Shown piece after piece: positions 40,901 through 51,200 of a stretch of DNA of 64,000 nucleotides. The translations under genes were made by a program, and so were the position numbers. Origin of the DNA: Limnomonas spitsbergensis (lineage: Eukaryota; Chlorophyta; Chlorophyceae; Chlamydomonadales). Position 1 is the stretch's first letter. Every line of letters starts with the position of its first letter. The stretch lies in assembly GCA_037349105.1 (NCBI GenBank), contig JAYJMM010000117.1, positions 3,286,001 through 3,350,000 on the forward strand, read 5' to 3'. The notes beneath the pieces are model-generated. The model did not search any database and was not told the DNA's origin. It was given only the letters and a program-made list of their open reading frames with translations.

Positions 40901-43900
40901 GGCGATTGTCACTACAGGGTAGACACCTCCATGCCCGGTATGCCTCGTCAGGAGTGTCTTCCTTTTGCTGGCCAAGGGAGCCGTTTCCTACCCCTTGCTT
41001 GCACAGGTCCGGCCTTGTCAATGTGAGCAACGTGTGGCTGGGCACCTCCCAGGGCATTTGTGAATACGGGGTGGACACCTCGATGCCCCCTCAGGACTTC
41101 TATCAGCTGCATGATGCCGTGAAAAGGTGAGATCTGCCCAAACCCTTCATCCTTAATATTATATCAGTTGCACGGTGCCATGAAAAGGTGCGAGCTGCCT
41201 AAACTCTAAATTATAAACCTTCTATCAGCTCTATGGTGCCGTGAAAATGTGCGAGCTGCCTAAACCCTAAATTTTAAACCTTCTATCAGTTGCATGGTGC
41301 TGTGAAAAGGTGCGAGCTGCCTAAACCTTAAACCCAAAACCCTCTATCAGTGGCATGATGCCCGTGAAAGGTTGATAGCTGCTCAGCTACCTGCTCCGGG
41401 CCATGAGACCATTGTCAGGCCCTGCAAATCCTTTAAAGGACACTGGAGAAGTTTAGATGACGCCTGAAGTTTGGCTTCGAGTGTTGTTTACATTTTTTTA
41501 TTGAGGTCTTGAGGTCCCAAGGATGGGGTGGGGTACAAGCAGAGGCCTGTGCTCAAGGTTGTGGCATGCTGGAGAATTGGGGATCTGAAGGAGGCTTGCT
41601 GTTACTAAAAAGCATGGGTCTGGTGCAGTGAGTCAGGCCCTCTGCATAGACTGCAGACCTGGCAACTACCATCTCCGCATATATATTTATATGCAGCTTT
41701 TGACTGTCCCAATGGCCATATCTTTATCTTCAGCTGTGCCCAAGCCAGAGCAAATCAGACCACTGCATATTGCTGCCACTGAGTCACGCAGCGAAGTGAG
41801 TTTTTTGCCCACCGCGGAGCGCAGCCAAGCCAGGTCCTGACCCTCAGCCTGCCTTGTTGTTCTCAGGGCCGACATCAAGCAAGCCGCCATTGTCGTATGC
41901 CACAGCCTGCCTCCGTTCTGGGCGCGACCGATGAACCATTGGGAGACTTGCGCGCCATGCCCACCCATTGGGTACACGCCGGCATTGGCAGTGGGGAGAG
42001 CCATGGCGGAGACAGACATGTGAGCCTAGGGGGTAAAGGGGGCAGCAGGCAGCAGGTGTGACAGAGTTGCAGGTGGTTAAGGTTGGGACGTGAGCTTGTG
42101 GGGAGGGACGAGAGGCAGTTGGCAGCAGGAGAGCCATGGCAGAGACAGACATGGGAGCTTAGGGGGTCAGGGATGAGGGGTTAAGGGGGCAGCAGGCAGC
42201 AGGTGGGACAGAGTTGCAGGTGGGTAAGGTTGTGACGTGAGCTTGGGGGGAGGGACGAGAGGCAGCGGGCAGCAGGAGAGACATGAGGGCCCTTCCTTGC
42301 ACTCAGATCTGTCCTGTATGGGTAGGGCTGTTTTACCGCTCATGATACAGCTTTTCTAGCGTGCATATCTGTTGTTCTGCTGTTAAAGGAAGACAGCGGC
42401 CCTCTCATGGCAAACCATGATTGCTCGACTCTTAACCCTCAGCCTTATACGTAACTCCCTGCCTTCGCCTGTTGGCGATGAAGGTTCATGCCCTCAACCA
42501 TATCCTGTATTCGCCATTTTGCATGCCAACTAAGGACCACTGCCTCGACGTACCTGGTGCTGCCCCTCACCTCATGTGCAATACATTCCTGCCACTGATG
42601 TTTTTAGCGTGCTTTAGCTGCAATCCAGCAGCATCACGACCTGCGGCCGTGGGGGCCTGGTGCTCCAAGCCCAACACCTAGGGCTTCTGGCTGTAGGCCA
42701 GTCAAGGTCTGGTCCCACTCAACCCAATAATGACCATCTGGCGGCCCCCCGTAGGTGATTTGGCACGCACTAAAATAAACACTGGTCCCTACCCTTGATG
42801 CACCCCTCAGCTACCCCCCTCAGCTACCCCCTTCATGCTCCTCATGCTCCCCTCAGCTACCCCCCCTCAGCTACCCCCTTCATGCCCCTCATGCTCCCCT
42901 CAGCTAGCCCCCCTCAGCTACCCCCCTTCATGCCCCTCATTCACCAATCAGCTACCCCCCCTCAGCTACCCCCCTTCATGCCCCTCATGCTCCCCTCAGC
43001 TACCCCTCAGCTACCCCTCTTCATGATCCTCATGCTCCTCATGCACCCCTCAGCTACAATTCCGAGTTCATCAGGCTCTGTAACCGAATGGACGAAGTTT
43101 GGGTGCCTTCACGTTTCTCGTACGACACGCTTGTCTCGTCAGGTGGGAACACAACCTGATGTACCGCTGTCGGTGAAATGTTATTTCTCTCCAAATATTT
43201 AGCTCCTGACGATGTGTCTTCGGAATTTCGGCCTCTTTAATATGCCGGGCGGATTGCTTGAACAGCCCTTCGGCTGCTGCAGAGACCGCATGGACAGAAC
43301 TTGAAGTGCATAGGCCCGTGGATTTACTGTTGGCAGCTGTGTAGACGCAGCTTCGTCTGCATGGGCTGTATGGACAGACGTTGAACTACATGGGGCTGCA
43401 TGGGAAGACCTTCAAATGCATGGGCTGCATGAGCATACCTGAAACTGCATGGGTTTTGGGGCTGCATGAGTATACCTGAAACTGCATGGGCTGCATGGGA
43501 AGAACTTAAACTGCATAGCTGCATGAGCATACCTGGAACTGCACGGGCTGCATGGACAGACCTGGAGCTGCATGGGCTGCATGGACGTACATTGAACTGC
43601 GTGGGCTGCTTAGACAACTGCATGGGCTGCATGGACAGACCTTGGACTGCATGTGGAGAATCTCGGCATCATCCCAATGGCAGTCACCACCATGTTGTTG
43701 TTGGACCCTGATTGCTTTCGTTGACGTCCCCCTAATAGGCATGGTTACCAAGAAGCTCCGATGCGTCTCCTTTGCAGGTTAACACGCTGCAGGTCAACCC
43801 CGCTTGCGCACATTTCGTCCTATTCGCAGGCATGGAAGCCAAGAAGCTCCGCATCGTCCCCATTGCGGTGAATACTACGCATTTCAACCCAGAGACCACG

Positions 43901-44912
43901 ATGCCCCTCCGGCTTTCCCTGGGGGATCTGGCATTTGGAAGGGTTAAGCATTTCGGGCTGCCCACCAACCATGTGAGGATACGGTTTATGGTGACTACGA
44001 AATAGTCAAAGGCAGTCTATATGTACGCGACGTATGAAAGCTTGTGAGGGACTGGCAAAACAGCCCAGATGTATTCCTAATACTGCCGAATATTCAATAA
44101 TGTGAGGGAGCAGCATAATGGCTGCCCTGCTGCCCTTCGACCACAGCCACAATTCTGACTACAGCTCAAATGCAGTTCAAGTATGGTTTGAAAATAAACA
44201 TCAGATACGGGGTCCGGGGATGCACGGGGGGTCTGCGAGGTGAGGGGGTCAGGCAGAGCTCTGTGACACAAACATAATATTACAAAGGACATTCAATTCG
44301 ACATCCAGTTTCACAAGGCATATTCAATTCGACATCCAATTTCACAAGGCACATTCAATTTGTGGAAACTGGAAGAATGGCCGGCTGCGAGCCTGACCTG
44401 AAGGATGGCTGCATGCCATCCTTCAGCATTTTGATTGCATTCAGGACTTCCACATGTCCCGGAGGTGAGGGGATATAGGTCAGTGGAATGGTTCCGAGGC
44501 TCCTGGGGGCCATTCGGGTCCAACAGCCACTGGTGTTTGAGAGACCCACTGCCAAACTTGGTGTGTTGGCTTGTGCTAGAGACTGGGCGATGCTGGGCCT
44601 GTGGCGTTTTTTGCGGGGCAGAGGTGGGAGGTGAGGGGATATAGGTGAGTGGAATGGATCGGAGGTTGCTGATGGCCATTCGGGTCCAACAGCGGTGGGT
44701 GTTTGAAAGACCCACTGCCAACCTTTGTGTTGGGGTGCTGGAGACTGGTGCTGGAGACTGGGCAGATCTACTCTGCAACCCTCTCCCCCCTCCTTCCGCA
44801 TATTGCCCCCCCCCCCCTTCTCAGGATATCATTAATGTGATGGAGGAGAAGCCTGAGGAGGGCAACCTGGTGGTCGATCAGAAGGAGTGGAAGAAGCGCA
44901 TGAAAGCAGCAG
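37982..44912 (+). CDS. Type II membrane glycosyltransferase, GT4-like, 3' partial
   Basis: Exons 37982-38610, 41007-41126, 41867-42019, 43054-43142, 43830-43972 and probably 44825-44912; phases match and 407 residues are visible. The start is the ATG at 37982, or at 38021 (MRRRKF). Residues 14-41 give a basic patch and a signal anchor (FVTIIVVLTSVLIAWNVASH), so the enzyme should face the Golgi or ER lumen. A stem of about 140 residues precedes the catalytic start WWFAPFFDRTSFGKEA. Later exons give SNVWLGTSQGICEYGVDTS, AAIVVCHSLPPFW, PPIGYTPALAVGRAMAETD, NRMDEVWVPSRF and KKLRIVPIAVNTTHFNP, the N-terminal half of a GT4-type fold. The donor-substrate half should lie beyond the window. Donor and acceptor substrates cannot be told. 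Exon 44825-44912 (DIINVMEEKPEEGNLVVDQK...) fits in phase but not the family, so it is tentative. Introns are repeat-filled. Confidence 0.8.
38852..40180 (+). repeat. 30-bp tandem array in glycosyltransferase intron 1
   Basis: About 44 units of TTCATGCCCACCATGCAATT plus AGGTCATGCA. From about 39720 a second type takes over (ACTCATGCCCACCATGCAAATAGGT-like, GTCGTGC). A one-base insertion near 39517 shifts the repeat register. Degenerate units extend on both sides (38650-38851, 40181-40440). Confidence 0.95.
40549..40625 (+). repeat. 16-bp tandem repeat
   Basis: Four to five copies of CCATGCAACTGCCATT followed by related CATGCAACCA words. Confidence 0.9.
40861..41105 (+). repeat. Decayed duplicate of glycosyltransferase exon 2
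   Basis: Bases 40861-40960 resemble 41012-41110 (CCTTGTCAATGAGAGCGATG against CCTTGTCAATGTGAGCAACG; both have CTGGGCACCTC and GACACCTC.ATGCCC). The upstream copy has a stop in the reading frame (CTCTTAGGG for CTCCCAGGG) and no usable donor. Confidence 0.8.
41097..41370 (+). repeat. Five tandem copies of exon 2 end plus donor
   Basis: The exon end TATCAGCTGCATGATGCCGT, GAAAAG and donor GTGAG (41102-41131) recur at 41163, 41222, 41282 and 41343 with a period near 60 and decaying similarity. Copies two to four have GTGCGAG after the AAAAG or AAAAT. Confidence 0.85.
41990..42300 (+). repeat. Tandem copies of exon 3 end plus donor
   Basis: The exon end AGAGCCATGGCGGAGACAGA, CAT and donor GTGAGC (41998-42025) recur at about 42130 (donor changed to GGGAGC) and as a remnant at 42277. 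Between them GGGGGCAGCAGGCAGCAGGTG and GACGTGAGCTTG are repeated with a period near 140-150. Confidence 0.8.
42301..42800 (+). other. Intron segment with element-end repeat
   Basis: Part of the intron before exon 4. Bases 42610-42790 are the relative of 34255-34410. Nothing else recognised. Confidence 0.4.
42800..43063 (+). repeat. Array of acceptor-site units before exon 4
   Basis: About a dozen units built from CCCCTCAGCTACCCC, separated by TTCATGCCCCTCATGCT-type spacers. The last unit is the functional acceptor of exon 4, CCCCTCAG|CTACAATT at 43053/43054. So the repeated core is the 3' splice site with the first four exon bases. Confidence 0.85.
43143..43350 (+). other. Intron segment after exon 4
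   Basis: Unique-looking intron sequence between exon 4 and the next repeat; nothing recognised. Confidence 0.3.
43351..43665 (+). repeat. Degenerate tandem repeat rich in CTGCATGGGCTGCATG
   Basis: About nine units of 30-40 bases carrying CTGCATGGGCTGCATGGACA and ACCTGAAACTGCATGGG variants, in the intron between exons 4 and 5. Confidence 0.8.
43738..43868 (+). repeat. Decayed duplicate of exon 5 start
   Basis: Bases 43738-43770 (AGGCATGGTTACCAAGAAGC, TCCGATGCGTC) resemble 43828-43860 (AGGCATGGAAGCCAAGAAGC, TCCGCATCGTC), the acceptor and start of exon 5. The copy is preceded by TAATAG rather than TTCGCAG. Confidence 0.75.
43973..44824 (+). repeat. Intron with 167-bp tandem duplication
   Basis: Bases 44461-44627 and 44628-44765 are tandem copies (GGAGGTGAGGGGATATAGGT, then CCATTCGGGTCCAACAGC, then AGACCCACTGCCAA). 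A shorter repeat, ATTCAATTCGACATCCA at 44291 and 44323, lies before it. A poly-C tract precedes the acceptor at 44824. Confidence 0.8.
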
Positions 44913-45220
44913 GTATGTGGGAGTAGTGTGCTGAGCTAGTATAAAAGCAGTGGGGCAGGAATGTTGAGTTTTAACCATTGAGGCAGTGGGGCAGGTATGT
45001 TCGACTGGGTCAAACGGAGAATAAGGAGCATATAAAGTCAGCAAGTGCGTTGGACTAGGCGAGGAGGAGAGGAGGGAAGGTATGAAATTGTGTGTTGGGC
45101 TAATAAGCAACGACTAGGGCAGGAGGAGGGGAAGGAGAGAATGAAATAAAGAAATATTGCGCAGGTACCGGTGCTGTACAAATTGGTAATATTAATGGAC
45201 TCATCGGGTTCCTCTTAATC

Positions 45221-48200
45221 CTTCCTTGGCCCCTGAAATGCAAACCCTGAAGAAATGGGTCCACTTTGTCCTTCCTTGGCCCTTCCTAGGCCCTTCCTTG
45301 GCCCCTGAAATGCAAACCCTGAAGAAATGGGTCCACTTTGTCCTTCCTTGGCCCTTCCTAGGCCCTTCCTTGGCCCCTGAAATGCAAACCCTGAAGAAAT
45401 GGGTCCACTTTGTCCTTCCTTGGCCCTTCCTAGGCCCTTCCTTGGCCCCTGAAATGCAAACCCTGAAGAAATGGGCCCACTTTGTCCTTCCTTGGCCCTT
45501 CCTAGGCCCTTCCTTGGCCCCTGAAATGCAAACCCTGAAGAAATGGGTCCACTTTGTCCTTCCTTGGCCCTTCCTAGGCCCTTCCTTGGCCCCTGAAATG
45601 GAAACCTTGAATCAATGGGTCCACATTGTCCTTCCTAGGCCCTTCCTTGGCCCCTGAAATGCAAACCCTGAAGAAATGGGCCCACTTTGTCCTTTCTTGG
45701 CCCTTCCTAGGCCCTTCCTTGGCCCCTGAAATGGAAACCTTGAATCAATGAGTCCACATTGTCCTCCCTTGGCCCTTCCTAGGCCCTTCCTTGGCCCCTG
45801 AAATGGAAACCCTGAAGAAATGGGTCCACGTTGTCCTTCCTTGGCCCTTCCTAGGCCCTTCCTTGGCCCCTGAAATGCAAACCCTGAAGAAATGGGTCCA
45901 CTTTGTCCTTCCTTGGCCCTTCCTAGGCCCTTCCTTGGCCCCTGAAATGGAAACCTTGAATCAATGGGTCCACTTTGTCCTCCCTTGGCCCTTCCTAGGG
46001 CCTTCCTTGGCCCCTGAAATGGAAACCCTGAAGAAATGGGTCCACGTTGTCCTTCCTTGGCCCTTCCTAAGCCCTTCCTTGGCCCCTGAAATGGAAACCC
46101 TGAAGAAATGGGTCCACTTTGTCCTTCCTTGGCCCTTCCTAGGCCCTTCCTTGGCCCCTGAAATGGAAACCATGAAGAAATGGGTCCACTTTGTCCTCCC
46201 TTGGCCCTTCCTAGGCCCTTCCTTGGCCCCTGAAATGGAAACCATGAAGAAATGGGTCCACTTTGTCCTTCCTTGGCCCTTCCTAGGCCCTTCCTTGGCC
46301 CCTGAAATGGAAACCATGAAGAAATGGGTCCACTTTGACCTTCCTTGGCCCTTCCTAGGCCCTTCCTTGGCCCCTGAAATGGAAACCCTGAAGAAATGGG
46401 TCCACGTTGTCCTTCCTTGGCCCTTCCTAGGCCCTTCCTTGGCCCCTGAAATGGAAACCCTGAAGAAATGGGTCCACTTTGTCCTTCCTTGGCCCTTCCT
46501 AGGCCCTTCCTTGGCCCCTGAAATGGAAACCCTGAAGAAATGGGTCCACGTTGTCCTTCCTTGGCCCTTCCTAGGCCCTTCCTTGGCCCCTGAAATGGAA
46601 ACCCTGAAGAAATGGGTCCACGTTGTCCTTCCTTGGCCCTTCCTAGGCCCTTCCTTGGCCCCTGAAATGGAAACCCTGAAGAAATGGGTCCACGTTGTCC
46701 TTCCTTGGCCCTTCCTAGGCCCTTCCTTGGCCCCTGAAATGGAAACCCTGAAGAAATGGGTCCACTTTGTCCTTCCTTGGCCCTTCCTAGGCCCTTCCTC
46801 GGCCACTGAAATGGAAACCCTGAAGAAATGGGTCCACTTTGTCCTCCCTTGGCCCTTCCTAGGCCCTTCCTTGGCCCCTGAAATGGAAACCCTGAAGAAA
46901 TGGGTCCACTTTGTCCTTCCTTGGCCCTTCCTAAGCCCTTCCTTGGCCCCTGAAATGGAAACCATGAAGAAATGGGTCCACTTTGTCCTTCCTTGGCCCT
47001 TCCTAGGCCCTTCCTTGGCCCCTGAAATGGAAACCATGAAGAAATGGGTCCACGTTGTCCTTCCTTGGCCCTTCCTAGGCCCTTCCTTGGCCCCTGAAAT
47101 GGAAACCCTGAAGAAATGGGTCCACGTTGTCCTTCCTTGGCCCTTCCTAGGCCCTTCCTTGGCCCCTGAAATGGAAACCCTGAAGAAATGGGTCCACGTT
47201 GTCCTTCCTTGGCCCTTCCTAGGCCCTTCCTTGGCCCCTGAAATGGAAACCCTGAAGAAATGGGTCCACTTTGTCCTTCCTTGGCCCTTCCTAGGCCCTT
47301 CCTCGGCCACTGAAATGGAAACCCTGAAGAAATGGGTCCACTTTGTCCTCCCTTGGCCCTTCCTAGGCCCTTCCTTGGCCCCTGAAATGGAAACCCTGAA
47401 GAAATGGGTCCACTTTGTCCTTCCTTGGCCCTTCCTAAGCCCTTCCTTGGCCCCTGAAATGGAAACCATGAAGAAATGGGTCCACTTTGTCCTTCCTTGG
47501 CCCTTCCTAGGCCCTTCCTTGGCCCCTGAAATGGAAACCATGAAGAAATGGGTCCACGTTGTCCTTCCTTGGCCCTTCCTAGGCCCTTCCTTGGCCCCTG
47601 AAATGGAAACCCTGAAGAAATGGGTCCACGTTGTCCTTCCTTGGCCCTTCCTAGGCCCTTCCTTGGCCCCTGAAATGGAAACCCTGAAGAAATGGGTCCA
47701 CTTTGTCCTTCCTTGGCCCTTCCTAGGCCCTTCCTTGGCCCCTGAAATGGAAACCCTGAAGAAATGGGTCCACTTTGTCCTTCCTTGGCCCTTCCTAAGC
47801 CCTTCCTTGGCCCCTGAAATGGAAACCATGAAGAAATGGGTCCACTTTGTCCTCCCTTGGCCCTTCCTAGGCCCTTCCTTGGCCCCTGAAATGCAAACCC
47901 TGAAGAAATGGGTCCACTTTGTCCTCCCTTGGCCCTTCCTAGGCCCTTCCTTGGCCCCTGAAATGGAAACCATGAAGAAATGGGTCCACTTTGTCCTTCC
48001 TTGGCCCTTCCTAGGCCCTTCCTTGGCCCCTGAAATGGAAACCCTGAAGAAATGGGTCCACTTTGTCCTTCCTTGGCCCTTCCTAGGCCCTTCCTTGGCC
48101 CCTGAAATGGAAACCCTGAAGAAATGGGTCCACTTTGTCCTCCCTTGGCCCTTCCTAGGCCCTTCCTTGGCCCCTGAAATGGAAACCATGAAGAAATGGG

Positions 48201-51200
48201 TCCACTTTGACCTTCCTTGGCCCTTCCTAGGCCCTTCCTTGGCCCCTGAAATGGAAACCCTGAAGAAATGGGTCCACGTTGTCCTTCCTTGGCCCTTCCT
48301 AGGCCCTTCCTTGGCCCCTGAAATGGAAACCCTGAAGAAATGGGTCCACTTTGTCCTTCCTTGGCCCTTCCTAGGCCCTTCCTTGGCCCCTGAAATGGAA
48401 ACCATGAAGAAATGGGTCCACTTTGTCCTTCCTTGGCCCTTCCTAGGCCCTTCCTTGGCCCCTGAAATGGAAACCATGAAGAAATGGGTCCACTTTGACC
48501 TTCCTTGGCCCTTCCTAGGCCCTTTCTTGGCCCCTGAAATGGAAACCCTGAAGAAATGGGTCCACGTTGTCCTTCCTTGGCCCTTCCTAGGCCCTTCCTT
48601 GGCCCCTGAAATGGAAACCCTGAAGAAATGGGTCCACGTTGTCCTTCCTTGGCCCTTCCTAGGCCCTTCCTTGGCCCCTGAAATGGAAACCCTGAAGAAA
48701 TGGGTCCACGTTGTCCTTCCTTGGCCCTTCCTAGGCCCTTCCTTGGCCCCTGAAATGGAAACCCTGAAGAAATGGGTCCACTTTGTCCTTCCTTGGCCCT
48801 TCCTAGGCCCTTCCTTGGCCCCTGAAATGCAAACCCTGAAGAAATGGGTCCACTTTGTCCTTCCTTGGCCCTTCCTAGGCCCTTCCTTAGCCCCTGAAAT
48901 GGAAACCATGAAGAAATGGGTCCACTTTATCCTCCCTTGGCCCTTCCTAGGCCCTTCCTTGGCCCCTGAAATGGAAACCCTGAAGAAATGGGTCCACTTT
49001 GTCCTTCCTTGGCCCTTCCTAGGCCCTTCCTTGGCCCCTGAAATGGAAACCATGAAGAAATGGGTCCACTTTGTCCTTCCTTGGCCCTTCCTAGGCCCTT
49101 CCTCGGCCCCTGAAATGGAAACCCTGAAGAAATGGGTCCACTTTGTCCTCCCTTGGCCCTTCCTAGGCCCTTCCTTGGCCCCTGAAATGGAAACCCTGAA
49201 GAAATGGGTCCACTTTGTCCTTCCTTGGCCCTTCCTAAGCCCTTCCTTGGCCCCTGAAATGGAAACCATGAAGAAATGGGTCCACTTTGTCCTTCCTTGG
49301 CCCTTCCTAGGCCCTTCCTTGGCCCCTGAAATGGAAACCATGAAGAAATGGGTCCACGTTGTCCTTCCTTGGCCCTTCCTAGGCCCTTCCTTGGCCCCTG
49401 AAATGGAAACCCTGAAGAAATGGGTCCACGTTGTCCTTCCTTGGCCCTTCCTAGGCCCTTCCTTGGCCCCTGAAATGGAAACCCTGAAGAAATGGGTCCA
49501 CTTTGTCCTTCCTTGGCCCTTCCTAGGCCCTTCCTTGGCCCCTGAAATGGAAACCCTGAAGAAATGGGTCCACTTTGTCCTTCCTTGGCCCTTCCTAAGC
49601 CCTTCCTTGGCCCCTGAAATGGAAACCATGAAGAAATGGGTCCACTTTGTCCTCCCTTGGCCCTTCCTAGGCCCTTCCTTGGCCCCTGAAATGCAAACCC
49701 TGAAGAAATGGGTCCACTTTGTCCTCCCTTGGCCCTTCCTAGGCCCTTCCTTGGCCCCTGAAATGGAAACCATGAAGAAATGGGTCCACTTTGTCCTTCC
49801 TTGGCCCTTCCTAGGCCCTTCCTTGGCCCCTGAAATGGAAACCCTGAAGAAATGGGTCCACTTTGTCCTTCCTTGGCCCTTCCTAGGCCCTTCCTTGGCC
49901 CCTGAAATGGAAACCCTGAAGAAATGGGTCCACTTTGTCCTCCCTTGGCCCTTCCTAGGCCCTTCCTTGGCCCCTGAAATGGAAACCATGAAGAAATGGG
50001 TCCACTTTGACCTTCCTTGGCCCTTCCTAGGCCCTTCCTTGGCCCCTGAAATGGAAACCCTGAAGAAATGGGTCCACGTTGTCCTTCCTTGGCCCTTCCT
50101 AGGCCCTTCCTTGGCCCCTGAAATGGAAACCCTGAAGAAATGGGTCCACTTTGTCCTTCCTTGGCCCTTCCTAGGCCCTTCCTTGGCCCCTGAAATGGAA
50201 ACCATGAAGAAATGGGTCCACTTTGTCCTTCCTTGGCCCTTCCTAGGCCCTTCCTTGGCCCCTGAAATGGAAACCATGAAGAAATGGGTCCACTTTGACC
50301 TTCCTTGGCCCTTCCTAGGCCCTTTCTTGGCCCCTGAAATGGAAACCCTGAAGAAATGGGTCCACGTTGTCCTTCCTTGGCCCTTCCTAGGCCCTTCCTT
50401 GGCCCCTGAAATGGAAACCCTGAAGAAATGGGTCCACGTTGTCCTTCCTTGGCCCTTCCTAGGCCCTTCCTTGGCCCCTGAAATGGAAACCCTGAAGAAA
50501 TGGGTCCACGTTGTCCTTCCTTGGCCCTTCCTAGGCCCTTCCTTGGCCCCTGAAATGGAAACCCTGAAGAAATGGGTCCACTTTGTCCTTCCTTGGCCCT
50601 TCCTAGGCCCTTCCTTGGCCCCTGAAATGCAAACCCTGAAGAAATGGGTCCACTTTGTCCTTCCTTGGCCCTTCCTAGGCCCTTCCTTAGCCCCTGAAAT
50701 GGAAACCATGAAGAAATGGGTCCACTTTATCCTCCCTTGGCCCTTCCTAGGCCCTTCCTTGGCCCCTGAAATGGAAACCCTGAAGAAATGGGTCCACTTT
50801 GTCCTTCCTTGGCCCTTCCTAGGCCCTTCCTTGGCCCCTGAAATGGAAACCATGAAGAAATGGGTCCACTTTGTCCTTCCTTGGCCCTTCCTAGGCCCTT
50901 CCTCGGCCCCTGAAATGGAAACCCTGAAGAAATGGGTCCACTTTGTCCTCCCTTGGCCCTTCCTAGGCCCTTCCTTGGCCCCTGAAATGGAAACCCTGAA
51001 GAAATGGGTCCACTTTGTCCTTCCTTGGCCCTTCCTAGGCCCTTCCTTGGCCCCTGAAATGGAAACCATGAAGAAATGGGTCCACTTTGTCCTTCCTTGG
51101 CCCTTCCTAGGCCCTTCCTTGGCCCCTGAAATGGAAACCCTGAAGAAATGGGTCCACGTTGTCCTTCCTTGGCCCTTCCTAGGCCCTTCCTTGGCCCCTG

